DNA of 64,000 nt from an uncultured Alphaproteobacteria bacterium (lineage in GTDB: Bacteria; Pseudomonadota; Alphaproteobacteria; HIMB59), in contig CABYRL010000002.1 of assembly GCA_902521465.1 (NCBI GenBank), forward strand, positions 122,777-186,776, read 5' to 3'. Both the position numbers and the translations under genes were made by a program. The notes under the pieces were generated by a model, which made no database searches, was not told the origin of the DNA, and saw nothing but the letters and a program-made list of their open reading frames with translations. Each line of letters begins with the position of its first letter. Positions within the stretch are counted from its first letter, which is position 1. Positions 11,582 to 22,332 of this stretch are shown here, piece by piece.

Positions 11582-12038
11582 TATTGTTTTTACCTCCTCT
11601 TTTTTTTATTATTTCAATTTTCTTAATAATTATCTTTTTTTTAAAAGACTTAAGCATATCAAAAGTTGTAATAGAGGCACACGAAACAGAATTTAAGGCT
11701 TCTATCTCTAATCCTGTTGAGTAGTTTGATTTCACAACACTTTTTATTTCTATATATACCTCGTCTCTTAAATTAAGGGTCAAAGAAACATAATCTATTG
11801 GAATATTGTGTGTTAAAGGTATCTGGTGTGAAGTATTTTTGGCAGCATAAATACCTGCAATTTTGGCTGTGTTAAATAAATTATTTTTAAGTTCTTTATC
11901 ACCTTTGATTACTGAATAAAGTTTTTTATCAATTTCAATTAAAGATCTTGCCTCAGCAAATCTTTTTGTTTTATTTTTTTTTGATATATCAACCATTTCA
12001 ATATTTTTATTTTTTTTATTGAAGTGTGATAAACTCAT
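11574..12038 (-). CDS. moaC: Cyclic pyranopterin monophosphate synthase MoaC
   Basis: LSHFNKKNKNIEMVDISKK, AARNT-like AAKNTSHQIPLTHNI, GLEIEAL motifs. Confidence 0.94.
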   Translation of the reverse strand: MSLSHFNKKNKNIEMVDISKKNKTKRFAEARSLIEIDKKLYSVIKGDKELKNNLFNTAKIAGIYAAKNTSHQIPLTHNIPIDYVSLTLNLRDEVYIEIKSVVKSNYSTGLEIEALNSVSCASITTFDMLKSFKKKIIIKKIEIIKKRGGKNNIG

Positions 12039-12808
12039 TAAGCCTCATACAATCTATTTATATATTTAATTTTATTATCATTTTTTAAAATACTACCACC
12101 TATTAAAAAAGAACATATTCCACTTTCTTTTTTAATTTTTTTTATATTTGAAACTGTAACTCCACTTTCGCTAATTATTATTTTATTTTTTAATATTTTA
12201 GATAGTTTTATTGATTTATTTATATCAATCTTTTGTTCTTTTAGATTTCTATTATTAATTCCAATCAATTTTGCATCTATACCCTCAATTTTCCTTGCTT
12301 CAGTAATATTTTCAATCTCTATTAATACATCTAGACCAATATCAATTGCCAAATTATGTAATTTTTTTATATTTGATTTAGATAAAATTTTTGCAATTAA
12401 CAATAAAGCATCTGCACCAAATTCTTTAGTTTCAAATACTTGTGTTTCATTTATTATAAAATCTTTTCTAATAATTGGCTTATCAGTAATTTTTTTTGCA
12501 ATTGTTATATCATTTAAACTTCCACCAAAATTTTTGTCAGTCAAGATGGATATACAACAACATTTTGATTTATGATATTGTTCGAGAATATCCTGAATAT
12601 ACTTTATTTTATTAAAATTTTTAACCGAAGGACTATATCTTTTAAATTCAGCGATAAGAGCATTTTTATTAATATTTAGATTACTTTCTATTGCACTAAG
12701 AAAGTATTTCGATTTACTATATTTAGAATTCTTTTTTTTATTAGTTTTTTGTTTTAAATATTTTGTATGATTAGTTTTTTCTAAAACTATTTTATCTAAA
12801 ATATTCAT
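12038..12808 (-). CDS. trpC: Indole-3-glycerol phosphate synthase
   Basis: LIAEFKRYSPS, ILTDKNFGGS, GINNRNL, SESGV motifs. Confidence 0.96.
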   Translation of the reverse strand: MNILDKIVLEKTNHTKYLKQKTNKKKNSKYSKSKYFLSAIESNLNINKNALIAEFKRYSPSVKNFNKIKYIQDILEQYHKSKCCCISILTDKNFGGSLNDITIAKKITDKPIIRKDFIINETQVFETKEFGADALLLIAKILSKSNIKKLHNLAIDIGLDVLIEIENITEARKIEGIDAKLIGINNRNLKEQKIDINKSIKLSKILKNKIIISESGVTVSNIKKIKKESGICSFLIGGSILKNDNKIKYINRLYEA

Positions 12809-13797
12809 TATTTTTTAATTTTGTTTAAATGATTTAAAGCCCTAGACGTATCAAGAGAATTACTTAATATATCAAAGCATTCATCAAATTTAATAGTCGG
12901 TTTTATTGTTTGCATCGCGTAAATTGAATTAATAATAGTTATATCTCTGTAACTATCTTTTTTTCCCTGAAATAATTCAATCAGCCTGCTTGCATTATAA
13001 GAGGGAATACCTCCTTTAATATCCTTAAAATTTAATTTAGATGAAAGGTATTTTTTATATTTTGTATGAGATATCTTCTTTTTAGTGATATTTTTTCCTC
13101 TTTTAAAATAAAAATTTGTTGGAGCAAATATACTTATTTCGTCTAATCCATCATCTGAGAAAAAAATTGTAGAATTTTTATTATCAATTTTAGATAGTAT
13201 TTTTAACATTATTTCTGCTGAGTTTTTATTCACAGTACCTAATATTTGATATTTAGCGCCTAATGGATTTAATGTAGGGCCCATATAATTAAATATCGTT
13301 TTTATACCTAATTTTTTTCTAACTTCTCCAACTTTACTAAGATTTGGGTAAAAAAAAGGTGCATTTAAATAGACAAATTTATCATTTGATATTTTATTAA
13401 TTATTTTCTTCGAATCTTTTTCACTAGATATATTCAATTCAGAAATAATATCAGAAGAGCCACTTAATGAGCTAGCAGCACGATTACCATGTTTTGCAAT
13501 TGGAATATCAACAGATGATAACAATATAGCTACTGTTGTTGATATATTTAATGTCTTTAACCCATCACCTCCAGTCCCGCATGTATCCAAAGAATTAGAA
13601 TATTGTTTTATTTTATTAGAATTTTTAAAAATAAATTTTCTTAAAGATAAAAGTATATCGCTATTATTTATTAATTTATTTAATTGATAAATAATAATCG
13701 CTTGATGAGAAATATTATCTGAGTCAAATAAATACTTAATAGCATATTCAGCATTTCTATTAGTTATTGAGTCATCTATTTTAAATTTCATATACAA
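12808..13797 (-). CDS. trpD: Anthranilate phosphoribosyltransferase
   Basis: DTCGTGGDGLKTLNIST, KHGNRAASSLSGSSD, FNYMGPTLNPL motifs. Confidence 0.97.
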   Translation of the reverse strand: MYMKFKIDDSITNRNAEYAIKYLFDSDNISHQAIIIYQLNKLINNSDILLSLRKFIFKNSNKIKQYSNSLDTCGTGGDGLKTLNISTTVAILLSSVDIPIAKHGNRAASSLSGSSDIISELNISSEKDSKKIINKISNDKFVYLNAPFFYPNLSKVGEVRKKLGIKTIFNYMGPTLNPLGAKYQILGTVNKNSAEIMLKILSKIDNKNSTIFFSDDGLDEISIFAPTNFYFKRGKNITKKKISHTKYKKYLSSKLNFKDIKGGIPSYNASRLIELFQGKKDSYRDITIINSIYAMQTIKPTIKFDECFDILSNSLDTSRALNHLNKIKK

Positions 13798-14357
13798 TCC
13801 ATAAAATTTTCTATAATCTTTGAACCCACAAGAGTTTCAATACTCTCAGGATGATATTGCACACCATAAATAGAAAATAATTCATGTTTAAAACTCATTA
13901 TAATTTTATCATCTTCTGAAATGCTTGTTATTTTTAAATTTTGAGGAAAATTATTTTTATCTAGGTATAAAGAATGATACCTAGTTGCACGGAACTTTTT
14001 ATCAATATTTTTATATATCTTACATTCATTTATTTTTTTTAAATTTGATACTTTTCCATGCATTGGTGTACTTAATGTGTCTATTTTAGCTCCAAAATAG
14101 ACTCCTAAAATTTGATGACCTAAACATACACCTAATATTGGTATAAATGAGTATATTTGATGGACTAAATCAAGACACTCTCCTGCATTAAATGGATTAC
14201 TTGGTCCAGGTGATATTACAACACCTTTGCTATTAATAATTTTATCAATATTTTTTAAAATCATGTCATTTTTGATAACTAAAACTTGATCTCTTTTACT
14301 TAAACAATGATACAAATTATATGTGAAGCTATCGTAATTATCTATGAGAGTAATCAT
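13788..14357 (-). CDS. trpG: Anthranilate synthase component II (glutamine amidotransferase)
   Basis: LIDNYDSFTYNL, ISPGPSNP, LGVCLGHQ, QYHPES motifs. Confidence 0.97.
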   Translation of the reverse strand: MITLIDNYDSFTYNLYHCLSKRDQVLVIKNDMILKNIDKIINSKGVVISPGPSNPFNAGECLDLVHQIYSFIPILGVCLGHQILGVYFGAKIDTLSTPMHGKVSNLKKINECKIYKNIDKKFRATRYHSLYLDKNNFPQNLKITSISEDDKIIMSFKHELFSIYGVQYHPESIETLVGSKIIENFMDCI

Positions 14358-15775
14358 TATATGTTATGAGCTAAATTGTAAGCTTCAAATAAAGCATTAG
14401 CCTTATTGATACACTCACTATGTTCATTTTCAGGTATACTGTCAAAAACAATACCTGCTCCACTTTGCGCATATATTTTTTTATTTTTAATCATTGCAGT
14501 TCTTAGATTAATACAACTATCCATATCTCCATTTGCATCTAAATAAAAAACTGATCCTGAATAAAATTCCCTATTAATATCCTCATGTTTTTCTAATATT
14601 TCTAGTGCTCTAATTTTAGGTGCTCCAGAAACAGTCCCTGCTGGCAAGCCAGCAAAAAGAACATCTATAGGTGTTAAATTATTTTTTAATTCTCCAGTAA
14701 CATTACTGACTATATGCATTACATGAGAATAATACTCTATTATATTTTGTTCAGTTACTTTTACAGTATTATTTTTTGAAATTTGACCAACATCATTTCT
14801 ACCCAAATCAACTAGCATTAAATGTTCAGCTAGTTCTTTTTTATCCTTAAGTAATTCATTTTTTAAATTATTATCTTCAATCTCATTTTTACCCCTTCTT
14901 CTAGTTCCGGCAATAGGTCTAAGAGTAATTTCTTTATTTTTTACTTTAATCATAGTCTCAGGACTAGAGCAGATAATTTGATAATTTTTTAGGTTTAAAA
15001 AAACAAGATAAGGTGAGGGATTAATTGATCTTAATGCTCTATAAAAATTAAATGGATCAATTAAATAGTCATTAGAAAATCTTTGAGAAAGAACAGCTTG
15101 AAATATTTCACCAACTTTAATATCTCTTTTTATTTCCTTAACTCTTTTAATGAATTCCTCTTTCTTAATATGGTTTTTAAATTTTTTAGGTTTACTGAAA
15201 TTTAATTTTTTATTTTTGGAAAAAGGTTCTTTAAGTATTTTTTCTAATTTTTTAAGTGATTTTACTGGATTTTTCTTGATATTTGAAACTTCAATTAAAT
15301 GTGTCTCATTAAGAACATTATCTATTATTATAAGATTTCTTGGTTTTACAAAATGCGCTAATGGTATTCCAATTTCATTCTTATCAGGCTTATAACTTAA
15401 TTTTGGAAGGGTAAACTTACACAAATCAAATGATACATTACCAATAAATATGGGTAGAGGTATATTCTGATCATATATAGTTTTAATTTTTAAATTTTTA
15501 TAAATGTCCTTTATAAAAGAGTCTGGTGATTTAATTTTTTTCTTTTGATTATTTATAAGCACATAGTTATGAAAAATTTCAACATTTTGTAATATATTAA
15601 AAAGAATAATAGAGTATCTTCCTTTATTATCACCCCCAATGACTGACTCTAAAATGGAGACATCTTTAAATTTATTTGCAAGTTTATTATAAATTGTAAT
15701 GGTATTTTCAGTATCTAGAAAAACTTTTTTACCATGAACATACATATTAAAGTTGTAAAAGTTGTTCGTTATCAA
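14357..15775 (-). CDS. trpE: Anthranilate synthase component I
   Basis: RPIAGTRRRG, GAPKIRALEIL, DSCINLRTA motifs. Alternative start MYVHGKK at 15745 would remove the overlap with the upstream gene. Confidence 0.95.
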   Translation of the reverse strand: MITNNFYNFNMYVHGKKVFLDTENTITIYNKLANKFKDVSILESVIGGDNKGRYSIILFNILQNVEIFHNYVLINNQKKKIKSPDSFIKDIYKNLKIKTIYDQNIPLPIFIGNVSFDLCKFTLPKLSYKPDKNEIGIPLAHFVKPRNLIIIDNVLNETHLIEVSNIKKNPVKSLKKLEKILKEPFSKNKKLNFSKPKKFKNHIKKEEFIKRVKEIKRDIKVGEIFQAVLSQRFSNDYLIDPFNFYRALRSINPSPYLVFLNLKNYQIICSSPETMIKVKNKEITLRPIAGTRRRGKNEIEDNNLKNELLKDKKELAEHLMLVDLGRNDVGQISKNNTVKVTEQNIIEYYSHVMHIVSNVTGELKNNLTPIDVLFAGLPAGTVSGAPKIRALEILEKHEDINREFYSGSVFYLDANGDMDSCINLRTAMIKNKKIYAQSGAGIVFDSIPENEHSECINKANALFEAYNLAHNI

Positions 15776-17288
15776 CTTCTATATCTAGAGTATCTTTTAT
15801 TTCTTTAATAATTTTTGAATATATTAAATTCACTATATTTTGTTTTATATTTAAAGAGTCAATAGATCCAATTGAATTTATATCTAAATAAACAACTTCA
15901 TTTGGTAACACTACTTTTAATTTTTTATCTTTTTTAATAATAATTATTTTTTCTAAAATCTCTGGCTCAATAAAATTATTTTTAATAGTTAGAGAGTCAG
16001 TGAAATAGTTGACCTTTACTGTTCCTGCTTTTTTTAATAATTCATCATTATGCGAAATTTCTATATTTTTTTTATAATTACTAAAAGAATTTAGAAATTT
16101 TTCTTTGAAATCTAATGGTAGATCTTCTTTAAATATATTTTGAACATTAAATTGAAATAAGAAATTATCTTTTTTTATTTCTCCAGATGATTGATTAAAG
16201 TTAATAAAACTGTATTGATCAGGAATATTTTCTAAAAAATTAAATGAATTACTAAAGAAGATTTGATTTGTACTATAGCTATCTAAATTTTTAACATCAT
16301 CTGTTATTGTAAAATTTTCTATTTCTAATTTAGTTAAAGTCGCTACTACATCCTCATAAACATCCTCTAACCTCTTTTGATACTCTTCTTCAAAAGATAA
16401 AAGTTTTACAAAAAAGTATTTTTCTCCAATTTTAATATTATTACCTTCATCTCCTATGCTAAGTTTTTCTAATATTTCAAGAATTTGAGGTAATATTAAT
16501 TTTTCATCAACTTTTTCGAATAATTTAAATTGAGAGTCATCACTCTGTTTCAGCTCATTAAAATTTTTATTTGAAATACTATCTAAAATAATTTGTTCAT
16601 AGCTATAATTTTTGGGCTCAATATACTTATTTATATTTGCCACATAATATTCATTTATAATGTCATCAGTTAGTAGTTCTTCTTGAATATAATTTTTGAG
16701 ACTTATTTCATTTATTGAAATTTCATATAATTCGTTATTGGAGTAAAAATCATCCTCTAATTGATAATTGAGGAGATTCTCGTCATTCTTAATTTCATAT
16801 ATATTTAATTCTTTTTCTACTAGTAGATCTGGATTAATTTCGTGACTAACTAACGTCTGCGCATCGAGGCTATCATTGAATAAATCAATATAGATATTAC
16901 CCTCAATTTCCTTTAAGTAATTTTGAAGCGATGCTTCATCTAGATTTCTAAACATTTCGTCATTATTTAAGGATTTTTTTAAAACTACTTTTTTTGAGTT
17001 TTCACTAATACTAATTTTTTCATCTAAATAATTAAGAAAAACTAGTTCATTAACATATTGATTAGTAAATTGAACTTTTGAAAATAACTCCTCTTGTTCT
17101 GATAAATTTGAAAGGCCATTTTCTGATTTATAGTTTTCGTATGCTCTAGAAAACTCAGTTGTTGATATTTTTTGGTTTCCTACTTTTAAAACATAATTTT
17201 TACCTACATAGGACCCAAATCCAATAAATAAGAAACTTATGCCTAGTGCAGCACTAAATATTATAACTATTAGTTTTTTAGTTTTCAT
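15747..17288 (-). CDS. SurA/PpiD-type SurA_N/peptidylprolyl isomerase-like membrane-anchored protein
   Basis: Start reset to MKTKKLIVIIFSAALG (TM anchor); SurA_N-like VGNQKISTTEFSRAYENYK; divergent from tpiA. Family call is by architecture. Confidence 0.72.
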   Translation of the reverse strand: MKTKKLIVIIFSAALGISFLFIGFGSYVGKNYVLKVGNQKISTTEFSRAYENYKSENGLSNLSEQEELFSKVQFTNQYVNELVFLNYLDEKISISENSKKVVLKKSLNNDEMFRNLDEASLQNYLKEIEGNIYIDLFNDSLDAQTLVSHEINPDLLVEKELNIYEIKNDENLLNYQLEDDFYSNNELYEISINEISLKNYIQEELLTDDIINEYYVANINKYIEPKNYSYEQIILDSISNKNFNELKQSDDSQFKLFEKVDEKLILPQILEILEKLSIGDEGNNIKIGEKYFFVKLLSFEEEYQKRLEDVYEDVVATLTKLEIENFTITDDVKNLDSYSTNQIFFSNSFNFLENIPDQYSFINFNQSSGEIKKDNFLFQFNVQNIFKEDLPLDFKEKFLNSFSNYKKNIEISHNDELLKKAGTVKVNYFTDSLTIKNNFIEPEILEKIIIIKKDKKLKVVLPNEVVYLDINSIGSIDSLNIKQNIVNLIYSKIIKEIKDTLDIEVDNEQLLQL

Positions 17289-17319
17289 TTTTATAAGTAT
17301 TTTGATATCAGTTAACCTA

Positions 17320-18030
17320 ATGAAATATATAATATTTAATTGGAAATCATATTTAAATATATCTGAAAGTATGAACTTATCAAAAGTAGTGTCTAAACTA
17401 CCAAGTACTAAGAAATACAAACTTATTTCTAGTCCTAATAACTTTTATAACCTAACTCTCAAATCTAGATATCCAAAAAATATCTATGCAGCACAAAATG
17501 TAGATTTACATGGAAAAGGTGCTTCTACAGGATCTATAGATATTCAAGATTTAGTTAGCAATAAGATAAAATTTTGTATTCTTGGTCACTCAGAAGTTAG
17601 GTCTAATTTTGGTGAAACAGATTTGATTATACAAAAAAAAACTGATCTTTGTCTGCATAATAAAATTACACCCATTGTTTGTATTGGAGAGCCTGTAGAT
17701 ATTTATAAATCAAAAAAAACTAAAAATTATTTAAAAAAACAAATAAATAAAATATTCAAAAAATCGAATATTTATAACGAAGTTATATTAGCTTATGAGC
17801 CTTTATGGTCAATTGGTACTGGATTAACACCAAAAATGTCAGAAATTAATGATATTTTGCAATTTTTGACCAAAATATTAAAAAATTATTCTTTTAAAAA
17901 AATAAAAATTTTATATGGTGGTTCCGTAAATTTATCAAATATAAAAGAAATATTAAGTTTACAAAAATTAGATGGGGTTTTGGTAGGATCTGCTTCAACA
18001 AAACCTTCATTTATTAAATACTTTAAATAA
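17320..18030 (+). CDS. tpiA: Triosephosphate isomerase
   Basis: FNWKSYL, GHSEVR, AYEPLWSIGTG, YGGSV motifs; ATG at 17320. Confidence 0.96.
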   Translation: MKYIIFNWKSYLNISESMNLSKVVSKLPSTKKYKLISSPNNFYNLTLKSRYPKNIYAAQNVDLHGKGASTGSIDIQDLVSNKIKFCILGHSEVRSNFGETDLIIQKKTDLCLHNKITPIVCIGEPVDIYKSKKTKNYLKKQINKIFKKSNIYNEVILAYEPLWSIGTGLTPKMSEINDILQFLTKILKNYSFKKIKILYGGSVNLSNIKEILSLQKLDGVLVGSASTKPSFIKYFK

Positions 18031-18034
18031 AATT

Positions 18035-18358
18035 ATGATAAACCTTTTTTTAATTATTAGTGCAATTATTGGAGTGGTGCTCATTTTAATTATACTTTTT
18101 CAAAAAACTGAAGGTGGAAGTCTTGGTCTAGGCACTCAAACATCTCTTACAGGTGGAATGACAGCAAATAAATCCTCTTTTTCAGGAATGACTAAAATTA
18201 CTTATGTTTTAGGTTTTGGTTTTCTATTTTGGTGTTTGTTTATGGGCGCAATTATTACAAAACAATATTCATCTTCAACTGATTTAGAAACTATTCAGGA
18301 AGAAATTATTTTAGACGATTCAATAGAGGAAATGATTCCAGAAGTGCCTAATCAGTGA
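18035..18358 (+). CDS. secG: Preprotein translocase subunit SecG
   Basis: Two TM segments, LILFQKTEGGSLGLG motif. Confidence 0.9.
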   Translation: MINLFLIISAIIGVVLILIILFQKTEGGSLGLGTQTSLTGGMTANKSSFSGMTKITYVLGFGFLFWCLFMGAIITKQYSSSTDLETIQEEIILDDSIEEMIPEVPNQ

Positions 18359-19974
18359 AATTAATTTTCGTTACCGGAGGTGTTGTTTCATCGCTAGGTA
18401 AGGGAATAGTCACTGCATCATTAGCCTCTCTTCTTAGATCTAGAGGCATTAAACTAAAAATTAGAAAATTAGATCCGTATTTAAACGTTGATCCTGGAAC
18501 AATGAGCCCATACCAACACGGTGAAGTTTATGTCACTGATGACGGCTATGAGACTGATTTAGACTTAGGCCATTATGAGAGGTTTACAGATATAAAATGT
18601 TCTAAAAATGACTCTATTTCATCTGGTAAAATTTACTCAACTATACTTTCAAAGGAAAGAAAAGGTGAATACTTAGGATCTACAGTACAAGTAATACCTC
18701 ACGTTACAGAAGAAATTAAAAATTCGATAAAAAAATCAACAAATAAGGATGATGTTATTATTTGTGAGATAGGGGGCACTGTTGGTGATATTGAAAGTCT
18801 TCCTTTCTTGGAAGCCATAAGACAATTTAAAAATGAAAGACAGCTAGACACACTTCTCATACATTTAACTTTACTTCCATATATAGAAACATCTGGTGAA
18901 ATTAAAACAAAGCCCACTCAGCACTCTGTTAAAGAGCTTTTAAATGCTGGAATTCAGCCTGATATAATTGTTTGTAGAAGTAATAAAAAAATAAAGTATG
19001 AAGAAATTCAAAAAATTAGTTTGTTTTGTAACGTACCAACTAATGCTGTTATTCCGTCCTATGATGTTGGGAGCATTTACCAAGTACCTTCTTTATTATC
19101 TAAATCCAAATTAGATGACTTAGTTATAAAAAATTTAAATATAAAATCTACAAAGAAAAAAGATCTTTCAAAATGGACAAACTTTGAAGTATTAGAGTCA
19201 AGAGCAAAAGAGGAACTAAATATATTTATAATTGGAAAATATGTTCATTTAAAAGATAGTTATAAATCTCTCTATGAAGCTATTTATCATGCAGGTGTTC
19301 ACAATAAAGTAAATGTTAAAATCAAATGGATTGACTCTGAGACAATAAACAAAAAAAATGTTGATGAGTTATTAATTAAGGCCGCAGGTATTCTTATACC
19401 TGGTGGTTTTGGTAATAGAGGTATTAGTGGAAAAATAGAAGCTATTAGGTATGCTAGAGAAAATCAAATTCCATTCCTAGGAATATGTTTGGGCATGCAA
19501 TTATCAATTATTGAATTTACTAAAAATGTTTTGAAAATGAAAAACTCAGGTAGCTCTGAATTTGGCAAGAATACTAATAATGTCATATCGTTAATGACCG
19601 AATGGAGTAAAAAAAATCAAAAGGTTACAAGAACAAAAGAAAATGACTTAGGTGCTACTATGAGATTGGGCTCTTATCCTTGTTATATAAAACATAAATC
19701 TTTAGCCTCAAAAATATATAAAAAAAAATTAATTCATGAAAGACATAGACATAGGTATGAAGTGAATCCTAAATATAGATCTTTAATAGAGAAAAAAGGT
19801 CTTGTTTTTTCTGGATTTTCAAAAGATAAAAAATTATTAGAAATCATTGAAAATAAATATCACAAATGGTTCCTAGGTGTTCAATTTCATCCTGAGTTGA
19901 AATCTAAACCGTTTAAGCCTCACCCTATATTTTTCTCATTTATAAAAAATAGTTTAATGAATAAAAATGCCTAG
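18355..19974 (+). CDS. pyrG: CTP synthase
   Basis: FVTGGVVSSLGKGI, DPYLNVDPGTMSPYQHGEVYVTDDG, GICLGMQ motifs. Confidence 0.98.
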   Translation: MKLIFVTGGVVSSLGKGIVTASLASLLRSRGIKLKIRKLDPYLNVDPGTMSPYQHGEVYVTDDGYETDLDLGHYERFTDIKCSKNDSISSGKIYSTILSKERKGEYLGSTVQVIPHVTEEIKNSIKKSTNKDDVIICEIGGTVGDIESLPFLEAIRQFKNERQLDTLLIHLTLLPYIETSGEIKTKPTQHSVKELLNAGIQPDIIVCRSNKKIKYEEIQKISLFCNVPTNAVIPSYDVGSIYQVPSLLSKSKLDDLVIKNLNIKSTKKKDLSKWTNFEVLESRAKEELNIFIIGKYVHLKDSYKSLYEAIYHAGVHNKVNVKIKWIDSETINKKNVDELLIKAAGILIPGGFGNRGISGKIEAIRYARENQIPFLGICLGMQLSIIEFTKNVLKMKNSGSSEFGKNTNNVISLMTEWSKKNQKVTRTKENDLGATMRLGSYPCYIKHKSLASKIYKKKLIHERHRHRYEVNPKYRSLIEKKGLVFSGFSKDKKLLEIIENKYHKWFLGVQFHPELKSKPFKPHPIFFSFIKNSLMNKNA

Positions 19975-20791
19975 ATCTGTGCAATTATCTAAAAATCTTA
20001 TTAAAAATGATACTGATAGACTGACTTTAATATCTGGTCCATGCTTGTTAGAAAATGAAAAATTAGTCAGAAAAGTTGCGCTATCTCTTATTAAATATAC
20101 AAAAAAAGAAAAGTTTAATTTAGTATTCAAATGTAGTTTTGACAAAGCTAATAGAAGCTCTCATAAAACAATACGTCATAAAATTTCGCTTGATAAATCC
20201 ATAGATATATTAAAAAATCTAAAAAAAGATTTAAAAATATCTATCACTTCCGATGTTCATGAGACTTTTCAAGTTGATAAGTTGGCTGAATTTCTTGATG
20301 TAATACAAATTCCAGCTTTTTTATGTAGGCAAACAGATTTAATAAAAGCTGCTGCACAAACAAAAAAGATTGTAAATGTTAAAAAAGGACAGTTTTTATC
20401 ACATAAAGAAATTTCAAATATCATCAATAAAATTGAAAATGAAAATAACAAAAAAATATTAATAACTGAAAGGGGAAATTCATTTGGATATAATTATTTA
20501 ATAAATGACTTTAAAGGTATTCATTTAATGAAAACATTTGGATACCCAATTATTTTTGACTCAACTCACAGTGTACAACTACCTGGTGGATTGGGTAAAA
20601 AAAGCGGAGGCGCTAGAGAGTATGTGACACCATTATCGAAAGCTGCTTCATCTTTAAGGATTGCAGGTTTCTTCATTGAAACTCACCCTAACCCAGAAAC
20701 GGCATTAAGTGACGGTCCTAATATGGTATATTTACATAAAATGCCAGAACTCTTAAATGCTATAAACAAAATAAATAAGGCGGCAAAATAA
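19967..20791 (+). CDS. kdsA: 3-deoxy-8-phosphooctulonate synthase
   Basis: ISGPCLLE, FKCSFDKANRSS, DVHE, IPAFLCRQTDL, DSTHSVQLPGG motifs. Confidence 0.97.
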   Translation: MPRSVQLSKNLIKNDTDRLTLISGPCLLENEKLVRKVALSLIKYTKKEKFNLVFKCSFDKANRSSHKTIRHKISLDKSIDILKNLKKDLKISITSDVHETFQVDKLAEFLDVIQIPAFLCRQTDLIKAAAQTKKIVNVKKGQFLSHKEISNIINKIENENNKKILITERGNSFGYNYLINDFKGIHLMKTFGYPIIFDSTHSVQLPGGLGKKSGGAREYVTPLSKAASSLRIAGFFIETHPNPETALSDGPNMVYLHKMPELLNAINKINKAAK

Positions 20792-22063
20792 ATGAAAATT
20801 AAAAATATAACAGCAAGAGAAATTTTTGATAGTAGGGGTAACCCAACTGTAGAATGTGAGATGATATTTGAAAACATACCATATCCATTTCGTGGAATGG
20901 TTCCATCAGGTGCATCCACAGGAAAATTTGAAGCATTAGAATTAAGAGATTTAGACACAAATAGAATGAGTGGCAAAGGTGTCTTAAAAGCTGTATCTAA
21001 TGTTAACAAACTGATAAAACCAAAAATTTTAGATAAAAGTTTTGCTGATTTCAGAGAATTTGATCAACTCCTAATAGATTTAGATGGCACAGAAAATAAA
21101 TCAAATTATGGAGCAAACGCTATTTTATCTATTAGTCTTGCTTACTATAAGGCTTGGTCTTATGCAAACTTTGGTGCAATATTTCTTTCTCAGGGTTTAG
21201 ATAATTTAATTATTCCTGTTCCAATGTTGAATGTAATAAATGGCGGACAACATGCTGATAATGATGTTGATTTTCAAGAGTTTATGATTTTACCAATAGG
21301 ATTTAAATCTTTAACTGAAGCTTTATCTTCAACACATTCTGTTATAGCCAATATAAAAAAAGAATTAAAATCTAGATCTTTAAATACTAATCTTGGCGAT
21401 GAAGGGGGTTTTGCTCCTAATTTAAAATCTCATTTAGATGTTTTAGATTTAATATGTAATTCAATTTCAAAAGCAGGCTTTAAATTAAATGATCACTTTA
21501 AAATTTCATTAGATGCAGCCTCTAGTGAGTTTTACTCTGATGGAAAATATAATTTCGAGGGTAACTCATATTCAACTGAAGAAATGATAAGTGTTTATGA
21601 AAATATTTGTAAAAACTATCCTATTTTCTCAATTGAAGATGCACTTAATGAAGAAGATTATAAAGGTTGGGTAAAAATTACAAATAAACTTGGTTCAAAG
21701 ATACGATTAGTTGGTGATGATCTTTTTGTTACAAATATACAAAAGTTGCAAACTGGTATAGATGAAAAACAAGCTAACAGTATTTTAATTAAATTGAATC
21801 AAATAGGCACAGTTAAAGAAACTTTAGAAGCTATCAACCTAGCGACAGATAATAGTTTTGCATCTATTATGTCTCATAGGTCAGGAGAAACTGAAGATTC
21901 TTTTATCTCAGATTTAGCTGTTGCTTCACGCTGTCCTTTGATTAAAACTGGTTCATTAGCTAGATCTGATAGAGTTGCAAAATACAATCAGTTACTTAGA
22001 ATATCAGAAAATGACAATATTAAAGGGTATGCTGGTGAATTAAGTGAAGTTTTTAAAAGCTAG
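20792..22063 (+). CDS. eno: Enolase
   Basis: EIFDSRGNPTVEC, VPSGASTG, NLGDEGGFAP, SHRSGETED motifs. Confidence 0.98.
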   Translation: MKIKNITAREIFDSRGNPTVECEMIFENIPYPFRGMVPSGASTGKFEALELRDLDTNRMSGKGVLKAVSNVNKLIKPKILDKSFADFREFDQLLIDLDGTENKSNYGANAILSISLAYYKAWSYANFGAIFLSQGLDNLIIPVPMLNVINGGQHADNDVDFQEFMILPIGFKSLTEALSSTHSVIANIKKELKSRSLNTNLGDEGGFAPNLKSHLDVLDLICNSISKAGFKLNDHFKISLDAASSEFYSDGKYNFEGNSYSTEEMISVYENICKNYPIFSIEDALNEEDYKGWVKITNKLGSKIRLVGDDLFVTNIQKLQTGIDEKQANSILIKLNQIGTVKETLEAINLATDNSFASIMSHRSGETEDSFISDLAVASRCPLIKTGSLARSDRVAKYNQLLRISENDNIKGYAGELSEVFKS

Positions 22064-22331
22064 TAGTTTAATAAATTTCTTTTTTATATTTGTATTGATT
22101 TACCTGATATATCACACAGTTTATGGAAAGTTCAATATCGGAAATTACTTAATTTATCAATTTGAGGAAAAAATGTATAAAAAATTGCAATCCAATCTCG
22201 ATCAAAAAATGTTAGATATTAATATTGATTTACACTCTTTCTACTCTAACAAAGAGGATTATATTGATGAAATTACAAAGCAGAATAATCCTAATATTCA
22301 AGATGGAGAGACCATATTAAAATTAGATTAA
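22044..22331 (+). CDS. Septum formation initiator (FtsB/DivIC-like)
   Basis: Small single-TM protein located between eno and pdhA, where FtsB-family proteins typically sit in alphaproteobacteria. Confidence 0.7.
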   Translation: MKFLKASSLINFFFIFVLIYLIYHTVYGKFNIGNYLIYQFEEKMYKKLQSNLDQKMLDINIDLHSFYSNKEDYIDEITKQNNPNIQDGETILKLD

Positions 22332-22332
22332 G

